Source of the DNA: Pseudomonadota bacterium
Lineage (GTDB): Bacteria > Pseudomonadota > Alphaproteobacteria > Rhizobiales > Xanthobacteraceae
Length of the DNA: 64,000 bases
Direction: 5' to 3'
Assembly (NCBI GenBank): GCA_023387735.1
Contig: JAEWHP010000003.1
Coordinates: forward strand, 62,001-126,000
The notes below the pieces were generated by a model that had not been told where the DNA came from, searched no databases, and saw only the letters and a list, made by a program, of their open reading frames with translations. Positions 8,244 to 17,392 of the stretch are shown piece after piece; the first letter of the stretch is position 1; every line of letters begins with the position of its first letter. The position numbers were made by a program, and so were the translations under genes.

Positions 8244-9209
8244 TCACTCGTTGTTATCAGCTGTGGGTGCCGCAGCGGTCGGCGCGAGTTGGACCGGCGC
8301 CCGTTTCGCGGGTGGTGGCGGCGGCGGCTTCTTGGCAGCGGCCTGCGCCGGCTGTGTCGCAGCCGGCGGGGCCGCCGCTGGACGCGGCGCTGCCGGCGCT
8401 GCCGCGGCGGCCGGCGGCGGCTTCGGCGCGGCGAGCGGCGGCTCGGGGTTCATAATGCTGATCGCAGGGGTCGATGCCGAGGTCGGGAATTCGGCGTTGG
8501 TCGGTTTGCCCGTGGGCATCGAAGGCGGCAACCCGGCGAGCAGCCCCGAGGCAGCCTGCGGCGGCGCGTTCCAGGAAGGCGCATAGCGCGTGACCAGGCT
8601 CTCGTAGAGGCGCTCGTCCATGTTGGCCGCAATCTGGTTCTTGCTGGTCAACGAGCGGAACAGCGGGCATGACTGGGCCGTACAGCGATCGCGCGTCGTC
8701 AGCACGTAGGCCATCAATCCGTAGCGGTCGCGCTCCACGGCGCGGCGCAGCGCCATCAGGTCGGACCCGGCGCCCTTGTTCGCGGTGGCGACGTCGCCGA
8801 GCGAGATCAGCAGCGTGATCTGGTTGGCCGCGTAGGCCACCGCCGCCGCGGCCGATTCAGCCGAGCCGAACAACGCCTTCTCGCAAGCGCTCAGGACGGC
8901 GTCACCGGCGAGGTCGTCGATACAGGAAAGCTGCGGCAAGGCCGCGCTGGCCGGCGGAACGTAGCGGGCCTCTGCGGCGGGCGCGCTCCGGCTGCCCCCG
9001 CTGAAGCCCTGGACGACCATGGTCCCGGCGACGGCAATCGAAATCAATGTGAGCACGGCCAACGTGGTGTTGGCCACGGATCTGTCGGCGCGAAGCACCA
9101 TGACCAGAACGACGAGCCCAAAGAACGCCGCTGCGGCGAGCGTCAGCCACATCGGAAAGCTCGGTGAACGCCAGATCTGATCCAGCGAAGCAGGCAAGGC
9201 CCAGTTCAT
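8244..9209 (-). CDS. Membrane protein with Ala/Pro-rich tail, unknown function
   Basis: A 321-residue protein. Two hydrophobic helices lie at about residues 20-40 and 48-66. A folded central part follows, with four cysteines (LSCIDDL, SACEKAL, RDRCTAQSC) that could form disulfides in the periplasm. The last 100 residues are low-complexity Pro/Ala (PPPAAAAAP, KKPPPPPP) and end acidic. It resembles unnamed conserved proteins of Bradyrhizobium. The central cysteines and long tail suggest a cell-envelope location. Confidence 0.65.
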   Translation of the reverse strand: MNWALPASLDQIWRSPSFPMWLTLAAAAFFGLVVLVMVLRADRSVANTTLAVLTLISIAVAGTMVVQGFSGGSRSAPAAEARYVPPASAALPQLSCIDDLAGDAVLSACEKALFGSAESAAAAVAYAANQITLLISLGDVATANKGAGSDLMALRRAVERDRYGLMAYVLTTRDRCTAQSCPLFRSLTSKNQIAANMDERLYESLVTRYAPSWNAPPQAASGLLAGLPPSMPTGKPTNAEFPTSASTPAISIMNPEPPLAAPKPPPAAAAAPAAPRPAAAPPAATQPAQAAAKKPPPPPPAKRAPVQLAPTAAAPTADNNE

Positions 9210-9361
9210 GCGCGGTGTCCTTCAACGCAGCATAAGACGCGATCGGCGCAAGGCGAATGCGTTTTTACGGCATCGCCTTGCGGCAGAAGGTCCATTGAAC
9301 GGGGCCATTTGACGGCGTTCGAAATGGAACCGCGTCGCAGGCCTGCTTGCGCACAAGTGTT

Positions 9362-9565
9362 TCAGGTAATCGCGAGCTGGCTTTCCTTGGCGACCCGTTC
9401 AAACGCTTCGGTGGAACTCTTGATCCGGTACTGGCAATCGTCGCCATCGGTGGGAAGCAGACGGATCACCTCGTAGGTGCCGCTGGCGGCCGGACGGGCA
9501 ACATTGCTGGCAGTAAAATAGACAGTCTCTCCAACGGAGTACTTATGCTTCAACGCCCTCTCCAT
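9362..9565 (-). CDS. Small conserved hypothetical protein
   Basis: A 67-residue protein starting MERALKHKYSVGETVYF. The alternation of basic and hydrophobic residues (GTYEVIRLLP, CQYRIKSS) suggests a small all-beta fold. Bradyrhizobial genomes carry many small proteins with a similar 'vGe.V.f......a.G.YeV.r.LP' layout, which supports it as real. A GTG three bases upstream is an equally possible start. Function unknown. Confidence 0.6.
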   Translation of the reverse strand: MERALKHKYSVGETVYFTASNVARPAASGTYEVIRLLPTDGDDCQYRIKSSTEAFERVAKESQLAIT

Positions 9566-9834
9566 CACGCAAGAACACCGGCCGTGCTCACGGTCCCGCT
9601 AGCTTTCGGCCTATTTGAGAACCCTGCGGCAACCTAGCACACCGGCCGGCGCAAACGCCAGCCGCATCGAGGCATGGCAAACACGCGAATTCTGCATATT
9701 TTTCAGAGCGATAAACCGACGCCTTTGGCGGTTCCCGGAAATCCGCGTGGCGGTATTCAGACCCGCCTCGCGGCACATGCCACACCCCGGCGCCGACGGG
9801 AACCCGCCCTGCCCGGAGTGCGCCACGCCGAGGG

Positions 9835-10491
9835 CTAGACCGTCTCAAACTTTTCGATGACGAGCGTCTCGGCAAGGCCGGCGCGGGTCCATTCCTGGAA
9901 CGCGGGCAATAACTGCATCGCATCGAAATAATGCCGGGCATCGCCGGGCACATCGACCGCATAGGTACGGAACCGATGCACCACAGGCGCGAACATCGCA
10001 TCGGCGCCGCCGAAGGCGCCGAACAGGAACGGCCCTTCCTTTCCGTAGCGCCGGTTGCAGTCCGCCCAGATCTCCAGAATGCGCGCCACGTTTGCTCGCG
10101 CGTCATCCGACAGTTCGACCGCGCCAACCGGCCGATGCAGGTTCATGCCGCACTCGTTGCGCAGCGGCATGAAGCCGGAATGCATCTCGGCCGAAATGGA
10201 GCGCGCGTGCGCACGACGGACCCGGTCTTCCGGCCACAGCCGGGTCTGCGGGAATTTTTCGGCGAGATACTCGATGATCGAAAGCGAATCCCACACCGTG
10301 ACATCGCCATCGATCAGCGCCGGCACCTTGCCCGCCCGCGAAAAGCCGAGGATGCGGTCCTTGTCGGCCTTGTTGTCGGTGTAGAGCGGAATGAACTCTT
10401 CTTCGAAGGGGATGTCGTTGGCGCGAAGCGCCAGCCACGGCCGCATCGACCATGACGAATAGTTCTTGTTGCCGATGACCAGTTTCAACAT
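9835..10491 (-). CDS. Glutathione S-transferase
   Basis: A 218-residue cytosolic GST. The thioredoxin-like N-terminal half has NKNYSSWSMRPWLAL, where Ser/Tyr near the helix start are the likely glutathione-activating residues, then GKVPALIDG with the cis-Pro and WDSLSIIEYL with the glutathione gamma-Glu contact motif. A helical C-terminal half follows. The ATG at 10491 gives the usual family N-terminus MLKLVIGNKNY; an in-frame start at 10590 would add 33 non-homologous residues. Natural substrate unknown. Confidence 0.9.
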   Translation of the reverse strand: MLKLVIGNKNYSSWSMRPWLALRANDIPFEEEFIPLYTDNKADKDRILGFSRAGKVPALIDGDVTVWDSLSIIEYLAEKFPQTRLWPEDRVRRAHARSISAEMHSGFMPLRNECGMNLHRPVGAVELSDDARANVARILEIWADCNRRYGKEGPFLFGAFGGADAMFAPVVHRFRTYAVDVPGDARHYFDAMQLLPAFQEWTRAGLAETLVIEKFETV

Positions 10492-10617
10492 GTGCAGGGA
10501 TTTCCAGTTTGGATCGCGATCTTGCCATAGTGCGCCGCGGGCGTTCAACCCGGATACCTGCATGATCGGACGCTCGTCGTTCGCCGTCACCCGGCGGTGG
10601 AATAAATCTCTGATCGA

Positions 10618-11484
10618 TCAGGACGCGCCGAAATCCCGCGGCGTAAAGCTGAGATCGAGCACCTTCCACTCGCCATAGCGGTCCGCCGGCAGCATCGCAT
10701 AGGGCTGGCAAGCCGAAAGTGCCTGGACCGCGCCCTGCATCAATAGCGGCCCCTTCATCGACGCGCTGGCTTCGATCAGGATGGGATCGGCGGCGAGCCG
10801 GCCCTCCGGTGTCATCAGCACGCGCAACTTCACCCTGACGTCGTCGGCACTCTTCAGCGACGCCGGCAGTTTCGAGCAGGTCCTGAGGTGGCGCCGGAAT
10901 TCCGCGACCAGGTTGCCGGCGATATCGGCCGACTGCGTCGCCGGCGCGTCGAAATTGTCGTCGGCCTTGTCGCGGCCCTGCGGCGCAGCCAGCGGCAGCG
11001 TTGGCGACAGGTCCGGTGGCAAGCCCAGCAGCACCTGGTATTTGATCGACAGGTCCGGCTCGGGCGGCCTGTAGCCAGGCGACGGCGCCGGTGGATTGGG
11101 CTGGGCAAGCGCTGGCGGCTGCACCGCCGCAGCCGGAGCAGCCAGGGCAGCCTGCTTCTGCAGCGGCGCAGCCTCGGGAGGCTGTGCTGACGGCGGAGGC
11201 GAGCTCGCTGCAGCAGGCTTGTCGAGCAGCGAAAGATCCGGCTGCGGCGTTGGCGTTGGTTCCGGCTTGCCGGCGGCTACCTGTTGTTCGGCAGGTTCCT
11301 GTTTTTCGGTTAGGTCCTGTTTTTCAGTCAAGTCCTGCATGGTGACGATTTCGACCGGTATCTCCTCGGCGGTCACCGAACCAAACGGCTGCACTTCGGA
11401 AAACAGGACCAGCAGCGTCAGCAACGCGAGATGCGCAATCGCCGATGCGGTGATTTCCGAAGGTATGATCCGCCGCAGGTCCAT
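10618..11484 (-). CDS. TonB/TolA-like envelope protein
   Basis: A 288-residue protein with a short N-terminal cytoplasmic segment, one membrane helix (ITASAIAHLALLTLLVLF), a long Pro/Ala/Gln-rich periplasmic spacer and a C-terminal domain of about 100 residues. That domain holds LKVLMTPEGRL-like TonB/TolA features (VRVLMTP-type strand, late SACQPYAMLP). The architecture matches energy-transducer proteins. Near residues 52-63 the spacer contains a tandem DLTEKQ DLTEKQ, encoded by two 18-base units (11299-11334) differing at three positions. No exbB or exbD is adjacent. Confidence 0.65.
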   Translation of the reverse strand: MDLRRIIPSEITASAIAHLALLTLLVLFSEVQPFGSVTAEEIPVEIVTMQDLTEKQDLTEKQEPAEQQVAAGKPEPTPTPQPDLSLLDKPAAASSPPPSAQPPEAAPLQKQAALAAPAAAVQPPALAQPNPPAPSPGYRPPEPDLSIKYQVLLGLPPDLSPTLPLAAPQGRDKADDNFDAPATQSADIAGNLVAEFRRHLRTCSKLPASLKSADDVRVKLRVLMTPEGRLAADPILIEASASMKGPLLMQGAVQALSACQPYAMLPADRYGEWKVLDLSFTPRDFGAS

Positions 11485-11574
11485 CGCGTCAGAAGGTTCT
11501 TGTTGTCTCTCCTGCCAGCATAGCTTCCGGCGCGAGCGTTGCTCAATCCCATTTCGGCGCCAGCCCGAAATACG

Positions 11575-12357
11575 TCAGCCGGCAGCCGGCGCCATGCTGG
11601 AAATCTCCTGCATGTCCTCGTCCGACAGTTCGAAATCGAAGATTTCGATATTCTCCGACAACCGCTCCAGCTTCGAGGTGCGCGGAATCGCCGCCACGCC
11701 CTGCTGCACCAGCCAGCGCAGGCAGACCTGCGCGGCCGACTTGCGATAGCGGTCGCCGATCCGCAGCAGCGCGCGGTCGTTCCTGACACGGCCCTTGGCG
11801 ATCGGACTGTAGGCCACCAGCCCCATGCCATGACGCGCGCAAGCCTCGGCGACCCTGCTTTGGTCGAGATAGGGATGGTACTCAACCTGATCGCATACCA
11901 GCGGTTCCGGACAGGCCGCCACCGCCTCCTCGATCAGGGCCACGGTGAAATTCGACACGCCGATATGGCGCGCGAGCCCCTGCTGCTTGACCCGCGCCAG
12001 CGCGCCGAGCGTTTCCACCAGCGGCACCTGCGGGTTCGGCCAGTGCAGCAGCAACAGGTCGACCTCCGTCAGCCGAAGCCGCACGAGGCATTCCTTCGCG
12101 GAACGCTCCAAATCGTGAGGCGCGAAATGCGAGGGCCAGATCTTGGTGGTGAGGAAGACCTGGTCGCGCTTCACGCCCGACGCGCGCAGGCCCTCGCCGA
12201 CCTCGCGCTCGTTGTCATACATCTGGGCGGTGTCGATGTGGCGATAGCCGAGCCGCAGCGCCTGCTCGACAATGCGCGCGCAGGTTCGTCCGCGCAGTTC
12301 CCAGGTGCCGAGCCCGATCGCCGGGATTTTTGCACCGTTGGCCTCGATGAAGTTCAT
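11575..12357 (-). CDS. Aldo/keto reductase
   Basis: A 260-residue NADPH-dependent (alpha/beta)8 barrel of the 2,5-diketo-gluconate reductase type. Signatures: GYRHIDTAQMYDNE (catalytic Asp and Tyr), LTTKIWP (catalytic Lys), LLLLHWPNP (catalytic His), IGVSNFT and a C-terminal IPRTSKLERL nucleotide-binding segment. The catalytic tetrad is complete. It reduces aldehydes or ketosugars; the exact substrate cannot be read from sequence. Confidence 0.92.
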   Translation of the reverse strand: MNFIEANGAKIPAIGLGTWELRGRTCARIVEQALRLGYRHIDTAQMYDNEREVGEGLRASGVKRDQVFLTTKIWPSHFAPHDLERSAKECLVRLRLTEVDLLLLHWPNPQVPLVETLGALARVKQQGLARHIGVSNFTVALIEEAVAACPEPLVCDQVEYHPYLDQSRVAEACARHGMGLVAYSPIAKGRVRNDRALLRIGDRYRKSAAQVCLRWLVQQGVAAIPRTSKLERLSENIEIFDFELSDEDMQEISSMAPAAG

Positions 12358-12413
12358 CAGGATTGTCCCGGGATCGAACCGCCATTATGGCCCGCGGGAA
12401 CCGCCGTGCCAAC

Positions 12414-12752
12414 TCAACCGGGCGCGGATTCCGTAGCCAACGCAGCGAAAACGGTTTCCGGCGAATGCGCGATCACGGCCAGCAACGCGCGCGCCGGGCC
12501 GCGCGGGGCGCGCTTGCCCTGCTCCCAGTTGCGGATGGTCTCGACGGGGACGCCGAGCCTCGCTGCGAATTCCATCTGCGTCAGTTGCGCGCGGCGGCGC
12601 AGATCGCGCACGGCAGGCAATGCCGCGGGATCGCAGGCCGCCTCAGTGGCCGGTGCCGTCGTACGTGCAGGCATCGCCGGCGCGAGCGGAAACTCCTGCC
12701 CGTCCCGCAGTTCGACGATCCGTCCGTCCGCTTTCAACCGCAAGCGCTGCAT
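12414..12752 (-). CDS. XRE-type helix-turn-helix regulator
   Basis: A 112-residue protein with a C-terminal Cro/CI helix-turn-helix: RRRAQLTQMEFAARLGVPVE then TIRNWEQGKRAP. This is the YiaG/HigA-like form in which the recognition helix ends in NWEQG. The N-terminal 50 residues (LRLKADGRIVEL) look like a short beta unit. The ATG at 12752 has GGGG upstream and is preferred over 12776. It may be autoregulatory; no toxin partner is adjacent. Confidence 0.8.
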   Translation of the reverse strand: MQRLRLKADGRIVELRDGQEFPLAPAMPARTTAPATEAACDPAALPAVRDLRRRAQLTQMEFAARLGVPVETIRNWEQGKRAPRGPARALLAVIAHSPETVFAALATESAPG

Positions 12753-12817
12753 GTCGACCCCGTGAGCCAACATCATGAACCAAGCGCGTTAAGGCCCGAT
12801 TAACGATAAAAAGGCGG

Positions 12818-14263
12818 CTACTTCAGCCCGAACCACAGCGTGGCTATGCCGAGGAACGAGAAGAAGCCGACCACGTCGGTGATGGTGGTGACGAAAGTGC
12901 CCGACGCGACCGCGGGATCTGCCCGCACCCGCTCCAGCACCATCGGGATCAGGATGCCGCCGAGCGCGCCTGCAATCAGGTTGCAGATCATGGCAAGCCC
13001 GATCACGATGCCGAGGCCCGGGATCTTGAACCAGGCCACGGCAGCGACGCCAGTGATCACGGCAAAGGCGAGACCGTTGACGAGGCCGACCATCGCCTCG
13101 CGCATCACGACGCGATACGCGTTGTTGGAACCGAGTTCGCGGGTGGCCAGCGCGCGCACGGCCACCGTCATGGTCTGGGTCGCGGCGTTGCCGCCCTGGC
13201 TTGCCACGATCGGCGCCAGTACCGCGAGCGCCACCATCTTCTCGAGCTGGCCCTCGAACAGGCCGAGCACCGCGGACGCCAGAAACGCCGTCGCCAGATT
13301 GACCAAGAGCCAGTTGAAGCGGGCGCGCGCGATGGTCCAGACGTTGTCGGAGAGTTCTTCGTCGCTGGTGACGCCGCCCAGCGCCTTCAGGTCCTCGTCC
13401 GCCTCCTCCTCGATGACGTCGACGACGTCGTCGATGGTGATGACGCCGACCAGCCGGTTGGTGGTGTCGACGACGGGAGCTGCGACCAGATTGTACTTGC
13501 CGAACATCCGCGCGACTTCCGCCAGGTCGTCGAGCACCGGTACCCTGCGGCGGTCTTCCTCGATCAGTTCGGAGAGCGGCACCGGCCGGCGGGCGCGCAA
13601 CAGCGTGTCGAGCGACACTGCGCCCTGCCAGTGCTGCTGGGCATCGACCGCGTAGATCTCGTAGAAGCGATCGGGCAGATCGGGAGTGTCGCGCATGTAG
13701 TCGATCGCCTGACCGACGGTCCAGTCCGGCGGCACCGCGATGAACTCCGACTGCATGCGCCGGCCTGCGGAATTCTCCGGATAAAGCAGGCTGCGCTCCA
13801 GCGGGGCGCGCTCGGCCGGCGGCAGCTTGTCGAGGATCTCTTCCTTGTCCTCAGCATCGAGGCCTTCGAGCAGTTCGACGGCGTCGTCGGACTCCAGTTC
13901 GCGCACGCCTTCAGCGACCGTCTCGGGCTCGAGTTCCTCGAGAATTTCCTCGCGGACGGCATCGTCGACCTCGTTCAGCGCCGAGAAGTCGAAATCGGTG
14001 CCGGTCAGTTCGACGAGCTTGACGCGGTCGTCGGCTTCCAGGGCCCCGATCAGATCGCCGAGATCGGCCTCGTGGAGTTCTGCGACCACTTCGCACAGCA
14101 GCGGCCGGTCGGCAGCGGCGATGGCGCGGGCAACCGCCTCGACGAATTCGTGCCGGAGTTGTCCTTCTTCATCCCGCATCGGCTGGTCGAGCGCAGAGCC
14201 TTCGGAAGTGCCCTGCCCGGGTCGCGGTGCATCGGCTTGGGCAACGTCGATATCCTCGGCCAT
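12818..14263 (-). CDS. mgtE: MgtE-family magnesium transporter
   Basis: A 481-residue inner-membrane Mg2+ channel. An acidic MgtE N domain occupies about residues 40-150 and is built of repeated Leu/Asp/Glu helices (LEGLDAEDKEEIL). A tandem CBS pair follows, with the second ending in VGVITIDDVVDVIEEEADED. Five membrane helices follow at about 310-480, with the pore-type motif PIVASQGGNAATQT. The ATG at 14263 (MAEDIDVAQ) is preferred over the upstream frame start at 14341. The CBS and N domains normally close the pore when cytosolic Mg2+ is high. Confidence 0.94.
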   Translation of the reverse strand: MAEDIDVAQADAPRPGQGTSEGSALDQPMRDEEGQLRHEFVEAVARAIAAADRPLLCEVVAELHEADLGDLIGALEADDRVKLVELTGTDFDFSALNEVDDAVREEILEELEPETVAEGVRELESDDAVELLEGLDAEDKEEILDKLPPAERAPLERSLLYPENSAGRRMQSEFIAVPPDWTVGQAIDYMRDTPDLPDRFYEIYAVDAQQHWQGAVSLDTLLRARRPVPLSELIEEDRRRVPVLDDLAEVARMFGKYNLVAAPVVDTTNRLVGVITIDDVVDVIEEEADEDLKALGGVTSDEELSDNVWTIARARFNWLLVNLATAFLASAVLGLFEGQLEKMVALAVLAPIVASQGGNAATQTMTVAVRALATRELGSNNAYRVVMREAMVGLVNGLAFAVITGVAAVAWFKIPGLGIVIGLAMICNLIAGALGGILIPMVLERVRADPAVASGTFVTTITDVVGFFSFLGIATLWFGLK

Positions 14264-14370
14264 GCCGCGCCTCGCCGGTTTGACAGAATGAGAGAACTCG
14301 TCTGAGCTATTGCAGCACGCATTACCCAATCGGCGACACACAGCGCAATGCCAAATATGTCGATCTGCGA

Positions 14371-15165
14371 ATGACCGGAAAGTTCATCACCGCGCTGTGC
14401 TCAGCCGTCACGGCATCGATCGTCCTTGCTTCGGCAGCAGCGGCCGCCGAGTGCTCGCGCAGGGACGCACTCGGCACCTCGCGCGTTCTCACCGTCGATC
14501 CCGCCGCCTTCCCGCGCGTGGGCCTGAAGAGCTTTCCGCAAACCCTGCCCCTCGAGGATCGCGAAGTGGTCATCACTTTCGACGACGGGCCATGGCCGCG
14601 CACGACGTCGCGCGTGCTGGCGGCGCTGGCACACGAATGCGTCCGCGCGACCTTCTTCCTGATCGGCAGACCCGCCTCCGCACGCCCCGAAATGGTGCGG
14701 GCATTGGCCGCACAGGGGCACACCGTCGGGCACCACACCTGGACCCATCACAATCTGAAATCCATGAAGCCGGATAACGCGGCTGCGGAGATCGACAAGG
14801 GCATCGCCGCCGTCGAGATGGCGCTGCACGGCAAGGCCACGACCACCCCGAGCACGCCGTTTTTTCGGTATCCGTTTTTTGCCACGACCCCGGCGACGCT
14901 GGAAAACCTGCAGCGCCGCGGCATTGCCGTGTTCGGCGCCGACCTCTGGGCCAGCGACTGGCTGCCGATGGCGCCGGATCAGCAACTGAAATTGCTCACC
15001 GAGAGGCTGCAAGCCGCCCGCAAGGGCATCATCCTGCTGCACGATCCCAAGACGCAGACCGCGGCCATGCTGCCGGCCTTCCTGCGCTGGCTCCGCGACA
15101 ACCGCTACCGCGTGGTCCACATCGTTCCACCCAATGCCAAAACCGTGACCGGCAAGGCACATTAA
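14371..15165 (+). CDS. Secreted polysaccharide deacetylase (NodB homology domain)
   Basis: A 264-residue carbohydrate esterase family 4 protein with signal peptide MTGKFITALCSAVTASIVLA ending near an Ala-rich site. Motifs: VITFDDGP (metal-binding Asp pair), GHHTWTHHN (metal His residues), FFRYPFF (Arg motif), and a late IILLHD. All catalytic elements are present, so it should remove acetyl groups from an N-acetylated glycan or peptidoglycan. Paralog of the next gene on the same strand, 168 bases away. Confidence 0.9.
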   Translation: MTGKFITALCSAVTASIVLASAAAAAECSRRDALGTSRVLTVDPAAFPRVGLKSFPQTLPLEDREVVITFDDGPWPRTTSRVLAALAHECVRATFFLIGRPASARPEMVRALAAQGHTVGHHTWTHHNLKSMKPDNAAAEIDKGIAAVEMALHGKATTTPSTPFFRYPFFATTPATLENLQRRGIAVFGADLWASDWLPMAPDQQLKLLTERLQAARKGIILLHDPKTQTAAMLPAFLRWLRDNRYRVVHIVPPNAKTVTGKAH

Positions 15166-15333
15166 AGCCAAAATCGGCGTGGAATTCATGGGTTTGAAAT
15201 ACGATTCTCGATGCCTCGTGTAAGCATGGCGTTCTCAGACAGCGATTTCGAGCGAAGTGGTTCGCGTCCAAATAGTTATTGAACCCGGGTTCTGATTCAT
15301 CAGGCCCGGGTTGGGGAATGAAGCCGGGGTTGT

Positions 15334-16644
15334 ATGGTTGCTAGCGTATTTGGGGAGCGTCGGCTGCGGTCCGCAGTCGCTTTGAGTCTGGCCGTATTGG
15401 CCTGCGTCGCCGCGCGGACCGCCTCGGCCGCCGACTGCCCGGGCCACCCCGATGCCATCGGCACGTCGCGCACGATTGTGGTCGACCCGCGTCAGTATCC
15501 CATCATCGGCACCATGCAATATGGCAAGACGCTGCCGCTGCGAGACCGCGAGGTGGTGCTGACGTTCGACGACGGGCCACTGCCGAAATACAGCAACCAG
15601 ATCCTCGACATTCTCGCCGCCCATTGCGCCAGGGCGACCTTCTTCCTGGTCGGACGTCAGGCCAACGACAATCCCGAAGGCGTGCGCAAGGTGCGCGACG
15701 CCGGGCACACGGTGGCGACCCACACCCAGAACCATCCCACCGGCATGGATCGCCTGCCGCTCGACCGCTCCAGGCAGGAGATCGAACAGGGCATCGCGTC
15801 GGTGACCGCGGCGCTGGCCGACGGCACCGCGCCTGCGCCGTTCGTTCGCTTTCCCGGCCTGCGCACCAACGACGGGATCGAGCAATTTGCACGCGCGAAG
15901 GGGCTTCAGGTCTGGAGCGCCGACTTTCCCGCCGACGACTGGCGTGACGTTTCCGCCGCGCGCGTCTATGAGCTTGCGATCAAGCGCCTGGAAGCCAAGG
16001 GAAAGGGCATCCTGCTGCTGCACGATATTCAGCCGCGCACCGTCGACGCGCTGCCGAAGATTCTGCGCGAACTGAAAGTGCGCGGCTATCGCATCGTTCA
16101 CGTGGTGCCTGCTGCACCAGGACGGCCGGCGACGCCGACCGAGCCGCAGCAATGGCAGTTGCATCCGGCAGCGGAAACCGTGGCCACCTCGCACTGGCCG
16201 AAAATTCCGAAGTTCGCATTTGCCGGCACCGCCGCCCTCCCCGCCCCGGCGCTGTCCGACTTCGATTGGCGCAGCACCGATCCCGGCGCAAGCACGCAGC
16301 CGCGCGCGCGCGGCATTCCATTGCCGCGCGCCACGCTGTGGCCGAGACAAACGATATTGGCCCAGCAACAGGCGCTTGCCGCGCTGCCGGTACCGGCCGC
16401 GAGCATTTTCAAGGTACCGGAATCAACCCGCGTGACGATGCTGGCTACGACGGAGACGCCCCAGACCGCGCGGGCTACGGAAGTTTCCGCCAAGCTCGCC
16501 GGCAAGCCGCGCCGTCAACGCGGCCCGGCGGCAGTTCAGCCGGCGGCATCCGCGGCGCAGCCACCCGAGGAAGCCAACGGGACCGCGCCGAAGCCCGCGG
16601 CGCCCGCAAGGAGGAACGGGCGATCCGCTCGCGTTGCCGGCTAG
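15334..16644 (+). CDS. Secreted polysaccharide deacetylase with long disordered tail
   Basis: A 436-residue CE4 family protein. After the signal peptide it has VLTFDDGPLP, ATHTQNHPTG, FVRFPGLRTND and GILLLHD, so the catalytic set is complete. From about residue 265 a 170-residue Ala/Pro/Arg-rich tail with no fold follows. The catalytic half is clearly paralogous to the preceding gene (shared C.r.dA.GTSR..vvdp start). The ATG at 15334 has GGGG upstream. The tail may bind the cell wall or DNA-like polyanions; this is inference from composition. Confidence 0.88.
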   Translation: MVASVFGERRLRSAVALSLAVLACVAARTASAADCPGHPDAIGTSRTIVVDPRQYPIIGTMQYGKTLPLRDREVVLTFDDGPLPKYSNQILDILAAHCARATFFLVGRQANDNPEGVRKVRDAGHTVATHTQNHPTGMDRLPLDRSRQEIEQGIASVTAALADGTAPAPFVRFPGLRTNDGIEQFARAKGLQVWSADFPADDWRDVSAARVYELAIKRLEAKGKGILLLHDIQPRTVDALPKILRELKVRGYRIVHVVPAAPGRPATPTEPQQWQLHPAAETVATSHWPKIPKFAFAGTAALPAPALSDFDWRSTDPGASTQPRARGIPLPRATLWPRQTILAQQQALAALPVPAASIFKVPESTRVTMLATTETPQTARATEVSAKLAGKPRRQRGPAAVQPAASAAQPPEEANGTAPKPAAPARRNGRSARVAG

Positions 16645-16672
16645 AAGAGCGCTGACGCGTGGCCGTTGCGGC

Positions 16673-17047
16673 TCAGTTCGTCACGATCTTGGCGATGCAG
16701 AGCAGGATGACAAGCGCGAGGAACAGCAGGTCGATATAGGCCTTCATCTCGCCGGCGTAGCGGAGCGCGGTGACATCGCCGACGATCTGCTTGCGCGCGG
16801 TCGCCGCGTTCGGGCCCTCGGCGGCCGCTACCGCCAGGCGCCGCGCCTCGCCCTCCAGCCGCTCGATGCGCTGGAAGAAGTGAAACGACCGCAGCGCGGA
16901 CGCCGCGTGCATGCCGGCATAGACCAGCACGAGTACCGCCACCACGACGCGATGCTGGTACTTCTCCAGGAAGTTCAGAGCGAGATAGACCAACGCCAGG
17001 AACACGAAGTTGGACAGGAACCGGTAGGCGTAGCTCAGGAACAGCAT
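16673..17047 (-). CDS. Small membrane protein of unknown function
   Basis: A 124-residue protein with three or four predicted membrane helices: residues 8-25 (FLSNFVFLALVYLALNF), 33-50 (VVVAVLVLVYAGMHA) and 103-121 (YIDLLFLALVILLCIAKIV). A charged coiled segment lies between them. I do not recognise a named family. It faces the deacetylase genes tail to tail. Confidence 0.65.
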   Translation of the reverse strand: MLFLSYAYRFLSNFVFLALVYLALNFLEKYQHRVVVAVLVLVYAGMHAASALRSFHFFQRIERLEGEARRLAVAAAEGPNAATARKQIVGDVTALRYAGEMKAYIDLLFLALVILLCIAKIVTN

Positions 17048-17309
17048 GGAAATGCTCCGGGTGGTCTTTTGGGAGTGCCGAACTGCGGCGGGCGGACCGG
17101 AATCACCGGCCGGCGGCTCCCCTAGATTACGCGAACGCCACTAAAGCAAGGTATCATCCGACACCCTGCCCCAAAGGAATCACGCGCCGTGTCATTGCGG
17201 ACACGCGTACTTCCGGTTGAGTCGTTCGGGTTGCGCCATCTGCAGGATTTATGGTGCGATCGGAGGGCAGTCGCGTCTGCTGCAATTTCAATAGCTTGCC
17301 TCGTCCCCT

Positions 17310-17344
17310 ACCAAAATATCGAAAACAACCCCATGCAAAGTAGG
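17310..17344 (+). repeat. Dispersed repeat, copy 1
   Basis: About 35 bases, of which the last 23 (17322-17344, beginning AAAACAACCCC and ending GCAAAGTAGG) recur exactly, inverted, at 62184-62206. The flank ACCAAAA-TATCG is also similar to the other copy's ACCAAAAATCTGC. Both copies are intergenic and sit beside gene ends, as expected for a short dispersed genomic repeat. Confidence 0.7.
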
Positions 17345-17392
17345 ATTGGGTGTCCGGCGTTCCGCGGCCCGGCGCCGGATTTGTATCGTCTC

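Noticed and set aside
9588..10127. A 179-codon frame overlapping the GST gene
   Set aside because: Out-of-frame Arg/Ser-rich shadow of GST.
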